A DNA stretch of 64,000 bases from Dactylosporangium roseum (GTDB taxonomy: Bacteria > Actinomycetota > Actinomycetes > Mycobacteriales > Micromonosporaceae): assembly GCF_025264685.1 (NCBI RefSeq), contig NZ_CP073721.1:4331001-4395000 (forward strand). The letters run 5' to 3'. The notes under the pieces were generated by a model. That model was not told the DNA's origin. It did not search any database and saw only the letters and a list, made by a program, of their open reading frames with translations. Below, one piece after another: positions 27,286 through 39,698 of the stretch; position 1 is the stretch's first letter, and each line of letters opens with the position of its first letter. Both the position numbers and the translations under genes were made by a program.

Positions 27286-28455
27286 GTGCGACTTCCACCA
27301 CGGGTGACCGACGCGGTCCTGGCCGCGCCCCGCCCCGTCTACGTCTACGACCTGGCCACGGTCCGCGACAACGTCCGGGCGCTGCGCGCCGCGCTGCCCG
27401 CGGGGGCGCGGATCGCCTACGCGATGAAGGCCAACGGCAACAGCGGCGTCGTCGCCGCCGCGCTGCGCTGGTGCGACGGCCTCGAGGTCGCCTCCGGCGG
27501 GGAACTGGCCGCCGCGGTCGCCGCCGGTTCGCCGTTCACGCTGTTCAGCGGCCCGGCGAAGAGCGACGGTGACCTGCGGGCGGCCGTCGCCGCGGGCGTG
27601 GTCGTCAACGTGGAGAGCGGCCACGAGCTGCGCCGCCTGGTCCACGTCGCCGGGGGCCGGCCGGTGCGGGTGTGCCTGCGGGTCAACCGGGCCCACGCCG
27701 CCCTGCCCGGGTCGCACCGCATGTCCGGGGCGGCGACCGCGTTCGGGATCGAGGAGCCGCTGCTCGCCGGCGCCGTCGCCGCCGCCCGGGCCGGCGGGCT
27801 CGACGTCGCCGGGTTCCACCTGCACGCCGTGTCCAACAACCTCGACGCCGCCGCGCACGCCGCGTTCGTCGCCGAGGCCGCCGGGTGGGCGGCGCGCACG
27901 GCGGCGGCACTGGACGTACCGCTGGAGATCATCAATGTCGGGGGCGGGTTCGGGGTCGATGTCCTCGGCCGGGAACGGTTCGACCCGGGGGCGTTCGCGG
28001 CCGGGCTCGCCGGGCTGCCACCGGAGCTCGGGTCACGGCTCGTCGTCGAGCCCGGACGGTTCGTGACGGCCACCGCCGGGTGGTACGCCGTCGAGGTCGT
28101 CGACGTCAAACGCAACCACGGCCGCTGGTTCGCCGTGGTCCGCGGCGGCACCCACCACTTCCGGCTGCCGGCGTCGTGGGGTTACAGCCATCCGTTCACC
28201 GTCCTGCCCGTCGACGACTGGCCGTATCCGTTCGAGCGGCCCACCGTGACCGGCGTGCCCGTCGACGTGGCCGGCGAGCAGTGCAACCCCCGCGACGTGC
28301 TCGCCCGGGACGTGGCGGTGGCGGCGGTACGGGCCGGCGACGTGCTCGTCTTCGCCAACACCGGCGCCTACGGGTGGGAGGTGGCGCACCACGACTTCCT
28401 GCGCCTCGGCCACCCGGCGTTCGTCCTGCTGGCCGTGGACGTCAGCGAGGACTGA
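27286..28455 (+). CDS. PLP-dependent decarboxylase, SbnH/diaminopimelate decarboxylase-like
   Basis: A 389-residue fold-type III PLP enzyme. The PLP lysine is in IAYAMKANGNSG, and other motifs are FHLHAVSNN, INVGGGFGVDV, VVEPGRFV and NTGAYGWEVAHHDF. The last part, and its position beside two NIS synthetase-like genes, resembles SbnH, which decarboxylates a citryl-diaminopropionate intermediate in staphyloferrin B synthesis; a role in making the amine or trimming the intermediate is therefore likely. GTG at 27286 with GGAG upstream is chosen; GTG at 27304 is an alternative. Its end overlaps the convergent deformylase by 14 bases. Confidence 0.82.
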   Translation: MRLPPRVTDAVLAAPRPVYVYDLATVRDNVRALRAALPAGARIAYAMKANGNSGVVAAALRWCDGLEVASGGELAAAVAAGSPFTLFSGPAKSDGDLRAAVAAGVVVNVESGHELRRLVHVAGGRPVRVCLRVNRAHAALPGSHRMSGAATAFGIEEPLLAGAVAAARAGGLDVAGFHLHAVSNNLDAAAHAAFVAEAAGWAARTAAALDVPLEIINVGGGFGVDVLGRERFDPGAFAAGLAGLPPELGSRLVVEPGRFVTATAGWYAVEVVDVKRNHGRWFAVVRGGTHHFRLPASWGYSHPFTVLPVDDWPYPFERPTVTGVPVDVAGEQCNPRDVLARDVAVAAVRAGDVLVFANTGAYGWEVAHHDFLRLGHPAFVLLAVDVSED

Positions 28456-28936
28456 ACGCCGACCGCACGGCCCGCAGCGCCTGGCGGCGGGTGTCGCCCT
28501 TGAGCGTGTCGATGTACAGCCGGCCGTCGAGGTGGTCGGTCTCGTGCTGCAACGCCCGGGCCAGCAGGCCGGTGCCGGCGACCCGGACCGGCTCGCCGTG
28601 CTCGTCGACGCCCTCGACCACGGCCCGCATCGCCCGCGGCGTCGGGAACGCCAGCCCCGGGATGGACAGGCAGCCCTCGTCGCCGTCCTGCTCGCCGCCG
28701 AGCTCGACGACGCGCGGGTTGACGACGTAGCCGACGACCTGGTCGGCGCCGTAGGAGAACACGCGGGCGCTCACCCCGATCTGCGGCGCGGCGACGCCCG
28801 CCCGCCCTGGCTCACCGGTCAGCGTGTCGAGCAGGTCACGCACGAGCTGACGCAGCTCGGCATCGAACGAGGTCACCGTCTCGGCGGGGGTGCGCAGCAC
28901 CGGGTCGCCGAGCAGCCGGATGGGGCGAATCGTCAC
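28442..28936 (-). CDS. def: Peptide deformylase
   Basis: A 164-residue metalloenzyme that removes the N-formyl group from nascent proteins. All three family motifs are present: GVAAPQIG (motif 1), EGCLSIPG with the metal Cys (motif 2) and ALQHETDHLDG with the two metal His and catalytic Glu (motif 3; usually HEIDH or HEYDH, so Thr is a mild variant). It overlaps the convergent decarboxylase by 14 bases. The spacing to the next gene (86 bases, divergent) leaves room for its own promoter. Confidence 0.94.
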   Translation of the reverse strand: MTIRPIRLLGDPVLRTPAETVTSFDAELRQLVRDLLDTLTGEPGRAGVAAPQIGVSARVFSYGADQVVGYVVNPRVVELGGEQDGDEGCLSIPGLAFPTPRAMRAVVEGVDEHGEPVRVAGTGLLARALQHETDHLDGRLYIDTLKGDTRRQALRAVRSAFSPR

Positions 28937-29022
28937 GTGTCACAGGCTACTTCGGGGCCGCGCGGAGCCGCCGGGGCGAGGGCCTACACTGGGCCGACTT
29001 CCCCACCCCCGGAGGCACACCC

Positions 29023-30816
29023 ATGGCCTACACGGCCGAGCAGGCGGATGTGCGGTCGCACCGCCGAAGCCGAGCCCAGCGCCGGTTCCGGCGCATGTCG
29101 TGGATCGTCGGCGGTCTCGTCGCCGTGCTCGTCGGCGCCGGCGGATTCGTCGTGTGGAACCGGTTCGTCGAGCACCGGTGCACCGGTTCGGTCACCGCGA
29201 CGATCGTCGCGTCGCCGAGCACCGCCGCCCTCATCGAGGGCCTGGCGGCCAAGTGGGCCGACACCGGACCGGCCGTCGCCGGGCGGTGCGCCCGCGTCGC
29301 GGTCTCCGCCCGGGACGCCGCGACGATGGCGCAGGCGCTGGGCACCGAATGGGACGCCAAGACCGGCCTCCCGCCGGACGTGTGGGTGCCCGACTCCACC
29401 GCCTGGGTGCGCCGGGCCTCCACGGCGGCGATCGCCGAGCGGATGATGCCCGACCTGCAGCCCAGCCTGGCCCGCAGCCCGTCGGTGCTCGCCATGCCGA
29501 AGCCGATGGCGGAGGCGCTCGGCTGGCCCGGCGGCGAGCTGTCCTGGCAGGACGTCATCAACAACGTCGCCGCGGACCCGCAGGGCTGGGCGAAGCACAA
29601 CAAACCGGAGTGGGGCGCCTTCAAGTTCGGCATGAGCGACCCGCTGCAGTCCACCGGCGGGCTCCTCGCCCTCATGGCGATCCTCGACGGCAACGACGAC
29701 GGTGAGGTCACCCCCGACGAGCAGGCCACCCTGGCGAAGCTCAAGCAGGAACGGGCCGTCTACACCAGCACCACGTCGCAGCTCCTCGACGGGCTCGGCC
29801 AGGCCGACCGGCAGAGCGCCGACGCGGCCATGCGGTACGTCTCCGCGTTCCCCGCCCTCGAGCGGGACGTCCTGACGTACAACCGGGCCGACCCGAAGGT
29901 GCCGCTCGTGGCGGTCTACCCGTCCAACGGCAGCGCCGACGCCGACAACCCGTACCTGATCCTCGACGCGCCGTGGGCGCAGAAGGACCGGCAGGACGCC
30001 GCGAAGTCGTTCCTGGCGTTCGCTCGCGGCCCGCAGGGGCGCAAGGTGTTCCTCGACGCCGGGTTCCGCGACCCGAACCGGGTCGGCGGCGAGCCGCTGT
30101 CGGGCGACGCCGCGTTCAGCACGAAGCTCAAGACCGTTCCCCGGGCGGTCCTGCTGCCCGATTCGGTCAAGCAGTCGATGGACTCGTGGACGGCGCTGAC
30201 CCGCCCCACCAACGTGCTGCTCGTGCTCGACGTGTCCGGGTCGATGGCCGAGCAGGTCCCCGGCACCGGCAAGACCCGCATGCAACTGGCCAAGGAGGCC
30301 GCCCGCAGCGCGGTGCAACTGTTCGACGGTGAGGTGGCCGCCGGCCTGTGGGTGTTCTCCACCAGGCAGAACGGTGTGCAGGACTACCGGCAGCTCATCC
30401 CGATCGGCCGCGTCGCCGACCAGGTCGCCGGCAAGCCCCGCCGCGAGCAGATGACCGCCGCGATCGACAAGCTGACCCCGGTCGGCGACACCGGTCTGTA
30501 CGACACGGCCGCCGCGGCCCAGCAGGCGGTCGTCGAGGCGTACAAGCCCGGCGCCACGAACCTCGTCGTGCTGATGACCGACGGCAAGAACGACGACACC
30601 ACCGGCGGCCTGTCCCTCGACGCCCTGCGGACCAAGCTGGAGGCCAACGCCAGCAGCGGCAAGAAGGTCCCGATCGTGACCGTCGGCTACGGCAACGACG
30701 CCGACTTCTCCGCCTTGCAGGAGATCTCGCGGGTCAGCGGCGGCGCCCTGTACACCTCGAAGGCCGCGTTCGACATCAACGAGGTCCTGATGACCGCCAT
30801 CTTCGGCAAGATCTGA
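29023..30816 (+). CDS. Membrane-anchored solute-binding plus VWA domain protein
   Basis: A 597-residue protein. A basic cytoplasmic N-terminus (HRRSRAQRRFRR) is followed by one membrane helix (about 27-48), so the rest is outside the cell. Residues about 50-375 resemble a type 2 periplasmic binding protein. Residues about 398-595 form a von Willebrand A domain with a MIDAS motif DVSGSM (about 401-406) and LMTDGKNDD. Such fusions occur widely in actinomycetes; the ligand is unknown. The two domains suggest a metal-dependent adhesion role (inference). It is followed by a 21-bp hairpin. Confidence 0.85.
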   Translation: MAYTAEQADVRSHRRSRAQRRFRRMSWIVGGLVAVLVGAGGFVVWNRFVEHRCTGSVTATIVASPSTAALIEGLAAKWADTGPAVAGRCARVAVSARDAATMAQALGTEWDAKTGLPPDVWVPDSTAWVRRASTAAIAERMMPDLQPSLARSPSVLAMPKPMAEALGWPGGELSWQDVINNVAADPQGWAKHNKPEWGAFKFGMSDPLQSTGGLLALMAILDGNDDGEVTPDEQATLAKLKQERAVYTSTTSQLLDGLGQADRQSADAAMRYVSAFPALERDVLTYNRADPKVPLVAVYPSNGSADADNPYLILDAPWAQKDRQDAAKSFLAFARGPQGRKVFLDAGFRDPNRVGGEPLSGDAAFSTKLKTVPRAVLLPDSVKQSMDSWTALTRPTNVLLVLDVSGSMAEQVPGTGKTRMQLAKEAARSAVQLFDGEVAAGLWVFSTRQNGVQDYRQLIPIGRVADQVAGKPRREQMTAAIDKLTPVGDTGLYDTAAAAQQAVVEAYKPGATNLVVLMTDGKNDDTTGGLSLDALRTKLEANASSGKKVPIVTVGYGNDADFSALQEISRVSGGALYTSKAAFDINEVLMTAIFGKI

Positions 30817-30822
30817 CGGCTC

Positions 30823-30891
30823 CCACATCAGTCGACCTTGGCCTTTTCGCGGCCCCTGACCACGGAAAACGGCCAAGGTCGACTGATGTGG
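30823..30891. terminator. Hairpin terminator after the VWA gene
   Basis: A 21-bp perfect stem (arm CCACATCAGTCGACCTTGGCC, 30823-30843, with 30871-30891) continues with a one-base bulge into TTTT/AAAA pairing. It starts seven bases after the VWA stop. I did not find another copy here. Confidence 0.75.
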
Positions 30892-30955
30892 CGGCGGGCC
30901 GGGTCGACCGCGGGCACACGGCGCGGGGCGGGGCGCGGGCGCCTACGGTGGGGCC

Positions 30956-31819
30956 ATGGCTGAACAGTTCATCCAGGCCGACGGGGTCACGCTGTGCGCC
31001 GAGGCCTTCGGCGAGCGCACGGCGCCCGCGACCCTGCTCATCAGCGGCGCCTCGGCGAGCATGGACTGGTGGGACGCAGGCTTCTGCCTGCGGCTCGCCG
31101 CCCAGGGCCGGCGCGTCATCCGCTACGACCACCGCGACACCGGCCGCTCGACCGCCTACCCGCCCGGCGCACCCGGCTACCAGGGTGCCGACCTGTGCGC
31201 GGACGCCCTCACGGTCGCCGCCGCGCTCACCGGGGCGAGCCGGGCGCCCGTGCAGCTCGTCGGCGTCTCCATGGGCGGCGGCATCGCCCAGCGCATCGCG
31301 GCCGAACACCCCGACCGGGTCGCGTCGCTGGCGCTGATCGCCACCAGCCCGATCGTCACCGGCCCGGACGTCGCGCCGCTGCCGCCGCCGGCCCCACGGA
31401 TCCAGGTCCAGTCCGCCGACCCCGGCCCGACGCCGGACTGGACCGACCGGGCGGCGTTCGTCGAACGGATCGTCGCCGGCGAGGCCCTGTTCGCCGGCTC
31501 CCTGCCGTCCGACGTCGCCGCGCTGCGCACCCTCGCCGGGGCCGTGTTCGACCGCACCACCGACGTCGCGGCAGGCCAGACGAACCACTGGATCCTCGGC
31601 GACGACCACCCGTTCACCGGCTCCTTGTCGGCGATCACCGCGCCGACCGTCGTGCTGCACGGCACCGAGGACCCGCTGTTCCCGCTCCCCCACGGCGAGG
31701 CCCTGGCCGCCGCCATCCCCGGCGCCAGGCTCGTGCCGCTGCGGGGCATGGGCCACCAGGTCCCACCGCCCCCGCTGTGGGACACGGTGATCGCCGAACT
31801 GGCGGCGCTGCCGGCCTGA
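30956..31819 (+). CDS. Alpha/beta hydrolase
   Basis: A 287-residue alpha/beta-hydrolase. The nucleophile elbow is GVSMGGG (Ser about 106), the oxyanion region is LLISGASASMDWW, the acid is in HGTEDPLF and the catalytic His in GMGHQVP. RYDHRDTGRS near residue 62 is typical of the haloperoxidase/aclacinomycin methylesterase-like group. Substrate unknown. The gene is preceded by its own promoter region after the hairpin and is followed 37 bases later by the SNF2 gene on the same strand. Confidence 0.88.
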   Translation: MAEQFIQADGVTLCAEAFGERTAPATLLISGASASMDWWDAGFCLRLAAQGRRVIRYDHRDTGRSTAYPPGAPGYQGADLCADALTVAAALTGASRAPVQLVGVSMGGGIAQRIAAEHPDRVASLALIATSPIVTGPDVAPLPPPAPRIQVQSADPGPTPDWTDRAAFVERIVAGEALFAGSLPSDVAALRTLAGAVFDRTTDVAAGQTNHWILGDDHPFTGSLSAITAPTVVLHGTEDPLFPLPHGEALAAAIPGARLVPLRGMGHQVPPPPLWDTVIAELAALPA

Positions 31820-31855
31820 CGCCACCGCGCGGGTAGGGCGGGTAGGGTCTGAGCG

Positions 31856-34916
<3,061 letters not shown>

Positions 34917-34924
<8 letters not shown>

Positions 34925-35699
34925 GAACCATCGCACCCGCTGGTCCCACCAGTTCATCAGCATGCTCGAATCCTTGCGGATGGGTACGACATTTCAGCAG
35001 GGCCGCCGCTACGCCCGCGCCGGGCACGTACGCTCCGTCACCATCTCGACGAGCCTGGTGACCGCGCTCGTGGTCGACGAGGACGGCGAGACGTACCGGT
35101 GCCGCGTCGCCGTCCGTGCGTTCCGCGCCGCCGACTGGAGCCGGATCGAGCGGGCCCTCGCCGGAGAGGCCATCCACGCCGCCCGGCTCCTCGCCGGGCA
35201 CCTGCCCGACGACCTCGACACGATCCTCGCCGGGTTCGGGCTGTCGCTGTTCCCGGAGAGCCTCGCCGACGTCGTTCTGGACTGCTCGTGCCCGAGCTGG
35301 CAGAAGCCGTGCCGGCACCTCGCCGCCGCGTGTTACGTGCTCGCCGAGTCGTTCGACGCCGACCCGTTCGGCATCCTCGCCTGGCGGGGCCGCGGCCGGG
35401 ACGAGCTGCTGGAGGCGCTGCGCGGCCACCGCGTGTCGGCCCAGCGGCACAGCGCCGCCGAAGGGCCCGCCGCGGACCGGGCCGCGGACCCGGCCGCGGA
35501 CGTCGCCGGCACCGCCACCTTCTGGACCGCCGGACCGCGCCTGAACCCGCCGCGGCCGCCGGTGCCCGGCACCGTCCGCTACCCGGACGCGCTGCTCGAC
35601 CAGCTCGATCCGCTGCCCCTGACCGTCGGCCGGTTCGAGGTCACCGACGTGTTACGGGACGCCTACCGTCGGTTCGCGACGGGGTTGCCGGACCCCTGA
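34917..35699 (+). CDS. SWIM zinc-finger protein, partner of SNF2 ATPase
   Basis: A 260-residue protein with a SWIM motif CSCPSWQKPCRHLAAACYV (about 123-141), i.e. CxC...CxH zinc ligands. SWIM proteins encoded directly after bacterial SNF2 ATPases are a known pairing and are thought to help bind DNA or protein. The N-terminal RRYARAGHVRSVTIS is the usual SWIM-family lead-in. The end (RTAPEP-like region in other frames excluded) reads LDQLDPLPLTVGRFEVTDVL. It overlaps the SNF2 gene. Confidence 0.88.
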
Positions 35700-35747
35700 C
35701 CCAGCCGGTACCGTCGAATCTCGGCGGCGGACGTCCGCTGCCGGTCA

Positions 35748-35840
35748 CGGCCGAGAGGCGCTGCGACGGCCCGGTAGGGTCGCCACGCTCGGCCGGAAGA
35801 CCTCACCCTTGACCCAAGGGCGCCTCCCGTCACCGGGAGG
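35748..35840 (+). promoter_or_regulatory. S-adenosylhomocysteine riboswitch upstream of ahcY
   Basis: Helix P1 pairs CGGCCGAG (35748-35755) with CTCGGCCG (35788-35795). The strand after it, AGGCGCTGCGACGGC, matches the conserved SAH-riboswitch core. A hairpin from GCGAC to GTCGC forms the next stem. GGGCGCCT (35818-35825) can pair with the AGGCGC of the core as the pseudoknot. A second hairpin CCTCCCG-TCAC-CGGGAGG (35823-35840) would cover the ribosome binding site GGGAGG. The pseudoknot strand shares bases with the 5' arm of that hairpin, so SAH binding should free the site and raise translation. Confidence 0.82.
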
Positions 35841-35851
35841 TGACTTCAGGC

Positions 35852-37324
35852 ATGGTCCATGACGGACACCCGTTCCCGCAGACCCGCAACGGCGTCGAGT
35901 TCGCCGTCGCCGATCTCTCCCTCGCCGCCGCCGGCCGCACCCAGATCCGCCTCGCCGAGCACGAGATGCCGGGCCTGATGGCGACCCGCGCCGAATACGC
36001 GGCCAGCCAGCCGCTGCGCGGCGCCCGGATCGCCGGTTCCCTGCACATGACGGTGCAGACGGCGGTGCTCATCGAGACCCTCGTCGCGCTCGGCGCCGAG
36101 GTCCGCTGGGTCTCCTGCAACATCTTCTCCACCCAGGACGAGGCGGCCGCCGCGGTCGTCGTCGGCCCGCACGGCACCGCCGACGCCCCGTCCGGCACGC
36201 CGGTCTTCGCCTGGAAGGGCGAGACCCTGGAGGAGTACTGGTGGTGCACCGACCAGGTGTTCCAGTTCCCCGGCGGGCTCGGCCCCAACATGATCGTCGA
36301 CGACGGCGGCGACGCCACCCTGCTGGTGCACAAGGGCGTGGAGTTCGAGACCGCCGGCCGGGTGCCGGAGGCCACGGCGGCGGACGGCGAGGAGTTCGCC
36401 CTCGTCCTCGGCACGCTGCGTGCCAGTCTCGCCCGCGACCCGCAGCGGTTCACCCGCATCGCGGCCGGCATCCGCGGCGTCACCGAGGAGACCACCACCG
36501 GCGTGAACCGGCTCTACCAGCTCGCCGAGGCCGGTGAGCTGCTCTTCCCGGCGATCAACGTCAACGACTCGGTGACCAAGTCGAAGTTCGACAACACCTA
36601 CGGCATCCGGCACTCGCTGCTCGACGGCCTGAACCGGGCCACCGACGTGCTGCTGGCCGGCAAGCTCGCCGTCGTCTGCGGCTACGGCGACGTCGGCAAG
36701 GGCTCCGCCGAGGCGCTGCGCGGCATGGGCGCCCGGGTCGTCGTCACCGAGATCGACCCGATCTGCGCGTTGCAGGCCTCGATGCACGGGCTGCCGGTCG
36801 TCCGCCTCGACGACGTCGTCGAGCAGGCCGACGTGGTGATCACCGCGACCGGCAACCTGGGCGTCGTCAGCGCCGCCCAGCTCGCCCGGCTCAAGCACAA
36901 CGCGATCGTCGGCAACGTCGGGCACTTCGACAACGAGATCGACATGGCCGGGCTGGCGAGGATCCCCGGCATCACCAAGACGGAGATCAAGCCGCAGGTC
37001 CACGAGTGGACGTTCCCGGACGGCCACTCGATCATCGTGCTGTCCGAGGGCCGGCTGCTCAACCTCGGCAACGCGACCGGCCACCCGAGCTTCGTGATGT
37101 CGAACTCGTTCACCAACCAGACGATCGCGCAGATCGAGCTGTTCACCAGGCCCGACACATACCAGCGGCAGGTCTACCGCCTGCCGAAGCACCTCGACGA
37201 GAAGGTCGCCGCGCTGCACCTCGACGCTCTCGGCGTCCGGCTCACCGAGCTGACAAAGGAGCAGGCGGAGTACATCGGCGTCGACGTCGCCGGCCCGTAC
37301 AAGCCGGAACACTACCGCTACTGA
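35852..37324 (+). CDS. ahcY: S-adenosylhomocysteine hydrolase (adenosylhomocysteinase)
   Basis: A 490-residue enzyme that splits S-adenosylhomocysteine to adenosine and homocysteine with bound NAD, restoring the methyl cycle. Signature SCNIFSTQDEAAAAV is near residue 89, the NAD motif CGYGDVGKGSAEALRGMG near 275 and VGHFDNEIDM near 358. The typical C-terminal KPEHYRY is intact. The ATG at 35852 follows GGGAGGTGA; the GTG at 35840 in the same frame overlaps the ribosome binding site and is unlikely. Expression is apparently controlled by the riboswitch directly upstream. Confidence 0.95.
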   Translation: MVHDGHPFPQTRNGVEFAVADLSLAAAGRTQIRLAEHEMPGLMATRAEYAASQPLRGARIAGSLHMTVQTAVLIETLVALGAEVRWVSCNIFSTQDEAAAAVVVGPHGTADAPSGTPVFAWKGETLEEYWWCTDQVFQFPGGLGPNMIVDDGGDATLLVHKGVEFETAGRVPEATAADGEEFALVLGTLRASLARDPQRFTRIAAGIRGVTEETTTGVNRLYQLAEAGELLFPAINVNDSVTKSKFDNTYGIRHSLLDGLNRATDVLLAGKLAVVCGYGDVGKGSAEALRGMGARVVVTEIDPICALQASMHGLPVVRLDDVVEQADVVITATGNLGVVSAAQLARLKHNAIVGNVGHFDNEIDMAGLARIPGITKTEIKPQVHEWTFPDGHSIIVLSEGRLLNLGNATGHPSFVMSNSFTNQTIAQIELFTRPDTYQRQVYRLPKHLDEKVAALHLDALGVRLTELTKEQAEYIGVDVAGPYKPEHYRY

Positions 37325-37353
37325 CCGTAAGGTCCGGCGGGAGCATCTCCGGT

Positions 37354-37403
37354 GCACAGCATTCCGCTGGGGAACAGAGCTTCCTCAGCGGAATACTGTG
37401 TGC
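37354..37403. terminator. Terminator between convergent ahcY and anti-sigma gene
   Basis: Arms GCACAGCATTCCGCTGGGGAA (37354-37374, shown once) and 37381-37403 pair with few mismatches around CAGAGC. The hairpin lies 30 bases after the ahcY stop and touches the stop of the minus-strand gene, so it can serve both. Confidence 0.7.
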
Positions 37404-37405
37404 GG

Positions 37406-37876
<471 letters not shown>

Positions 37877-37990
37877 AGTGCGACGGTACCCGCACGGCCC
37901 GCCGCGTGCCCCTCGGGCCGGTGTCGCCTGTCCCACGTCGCCGCTCATCCGCAACGAGCGAGGGTGGGCGCCGCCGCACGGGGAAGGCGG

Positions 37991-38626
37991 GTGGTCGTGC
38001 GCCGAACAGTGTGGATGCTCTCCCTCGCGGCCGGCTACGTCGATGGTATCGGCCTGCTGTACCTCGGCGGCGTGTTCTGCGGCGTGGTCACCGGCAACCT
38101 GGTCGTCCTCGGCGTGTCCGCCGTCCAGCACGTCACCGACACCGCCGAGCGGGCCGCGCTCGCCGTTGCCGTGTACGCCGTGACGGTCGTCGTCGCGCGG
38201 AAGCTCCCGCCGAACCGGTGCCTGCTCGCCGAACTGCTGGCGCTGTGCGCCCTGTGCGGCGGGTGGGTGATCGCCCACCACGACCCGCGCGGCCTCACCC
38301 AGCTACCGCTGCTGGCCATGGCGGCGATCGCGATGGGGCTGCAGAGCGCGGCCATGCGCGACTCGGAGGTGCCGACCACGTACCTGACCGGGTCGTTGAC
38401 CCGCCTGGCGACGGGCAGGTTCGACCCGCTCCCGCTGGTGCCGCTCGTCGCGATCCCGGCCGGCGCGATCGGCGCCGCGCTGCTGCTCGGCCGGGTGCCG
38501 TGGCTCGGCCCGCTGCCGGCCGTGGTGCTCGTCGCCGCCGCCTGCGTCGCCCGGGCGGTACCGCCACACTCCCCCGCCCCGGCCCCGCAGCCCGCGCACC
38601 GGGCGCCCGTGCACTCCTCCCGGTGA
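37991..38626 (+). CDS. DUF1275 (YoaK-like) membrane protein
   Basis: A 211-residue membrane protein with about six hydrophobic helices. The opening LSLAAGYVDGIGLLYLGGVFCGVVTGN matches the YoaK/DUF1275 start (GxVDxxxxxxxxxxFxxxxTGN), shown here only in part. The middle LLAMAAIAMGLQSAAMRDSEVPTTYLTGSL is also typical, including the conserved Gln and the TGT/TGS turn. Function unknown in the family. A GTG start with GAAGG upstream is used. Confidence 0.8.
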   Translation: MVVRRTVWMLSLAAGYVDGIGLLYLGGVFCGVVTGNLVVLGVSAVQHVTDTAERAALAVAVYAVTVVVARKLPPNRCLLAELLALCALCGGWVIAHHDPRGLTQLPLLAMAAIAMGLQSAAMRDSEVPTTYLTGSLTRLATGRFDPLPLVPLVAIPAGAIGAALLLGRVPWLGPLPAVVLVAAACVARAVPPHSPAPAPQPAHRAPVHSSR

Positions 38627-38740
38627 CCGGCATGCCTCGTGTCACCACGCCGTTCGGCCTCGTCCACCTCGCCTCCGTCCGGGCGTTCGCCGCCGCGCGG
38701 CTGTGGACCCCGTCGGCCACGTAGAGTTGCTCCGGTGGGG

Positions 38741-39610
38741 ATGGTGCACACGGTCGGACTGGTCCTGCATCCACGCCGCGACTCGAAGGCGGCGATCGAG
38801 GCCATCATCGACTGGGCCAAGGCCCGCGAGGTTACGGTCCTCGGCCTGCCCGACGAGGTCGACCGCATCGACTGCAGCGCGGTCGCCGTCAGCGCCGACG
38901 ATCTCGTCGGCCGCGCCTCGCTGGTCGTCAGCCTCGGCGGCGACGGCACGATGCTGCGCAGCATGCGGCTGCTGTCCGGCAAACCGACCCCGGTCCTCGG
39001 GGTCAACCTCGGCCGGCTCGGATTCCTCGCCGAGATCAGCGTCGAGGAACTGCCCGACGCGCTGTCCGCGATCGACGCGCACCGGTTCACCGTCGAGCCC
39101 CGCATGGCCGTGCGCACCCGACTGCCCGACGGCACGCCGGTGACCGCGTTCAACGACATCGCGCTGGTCCGCACCCCCGGGCACGGCCTCGCCGCGATCG
39201 CCATCTCCATGCAGGGCTACCCGTTCGTGCGGTACGCCGCCGACGCCCTCATCGTCGCCACGTCGACCGGGTCGACGGCCTACAGCTTCTCCGCCGGCGG
39301 ACCGATCGTCTCCCCCACCGTCGAGGGCATTCTCGTCGTGCCCGCCGCCGCGCACTCCGCGTTCAACCGCGCCCTGGTGCTGTCCCCCAACGAGGATCTC
39401 GACCTCGAACTGCTGCCGACCAGCGGCCAGCTCGTCGTCGAGGTCGACGGCCAGGTCCTCGGCGAGCTCAACGCCGGCGACACCCTCACCGTCTCGGCCA
39501 CACCCGCCGCGGCCAAGGTCGTCCGCCTCGGCTACACCACGTTCTACGAACGGGCACGCCGCAAGCTCCAGGTCAACGGCAGCCTCGAGGTCGAGATCCC
39601 GTTCAGCTAG
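38741..39610 (+). CDS. nadK: NAD kinase
   Basis: A 289-residue NAD kinase, which makes NADP from NAD with ATP or polyphosphate. Catalytic and binding motifs are VSLGGDGTMLRSM, LGVNLGRLGFLAE, NDIALVR and ATSTGSTAYSFSAGGP (the family usually has TPTGSTAY, so Ser replaces Pro here). The ATG at 38741 is used; GTG at 38735 is in frame. The polyphosphate-dependent glucokinase at 43360 is another possible polyphosphate user, but the two are not linked in an operon. Confidence 0.93.
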   Translation: MVHTVGLVLHPRRDSKAAIEAIIDWAKAREVTVLGLPDEVDRIDCSAVAVSADDLVGRASLVVSLGGDGTMLRSMRLLSGKPTPVLGVNLGRLGFLAEISVEELPDALSAIDAHRFTVEPRMAVRTRLPDGTPVTAFNDIALVRTPGHGLAAIAISMQGYPFVRYAADALIVATSTGSTAYSFSAGGPIVSPTVEGILVVPAAAHSAFNRALVLSPNEDLDLELLPTSGQLVVEVDGQVLGELNAGDTLTVSATPAAAKVVRLGYTTFYERARRKLQVNGSLEVEIPFS

Positions 39611-39698
39611 CGCGACGAGCACCAGCGGGCTGCCGGCCACTCCACCGCCGGCGCGGTCGCACCACGGCCTCGCGGCCCCGCCCGGGCCGTGAACGGCG

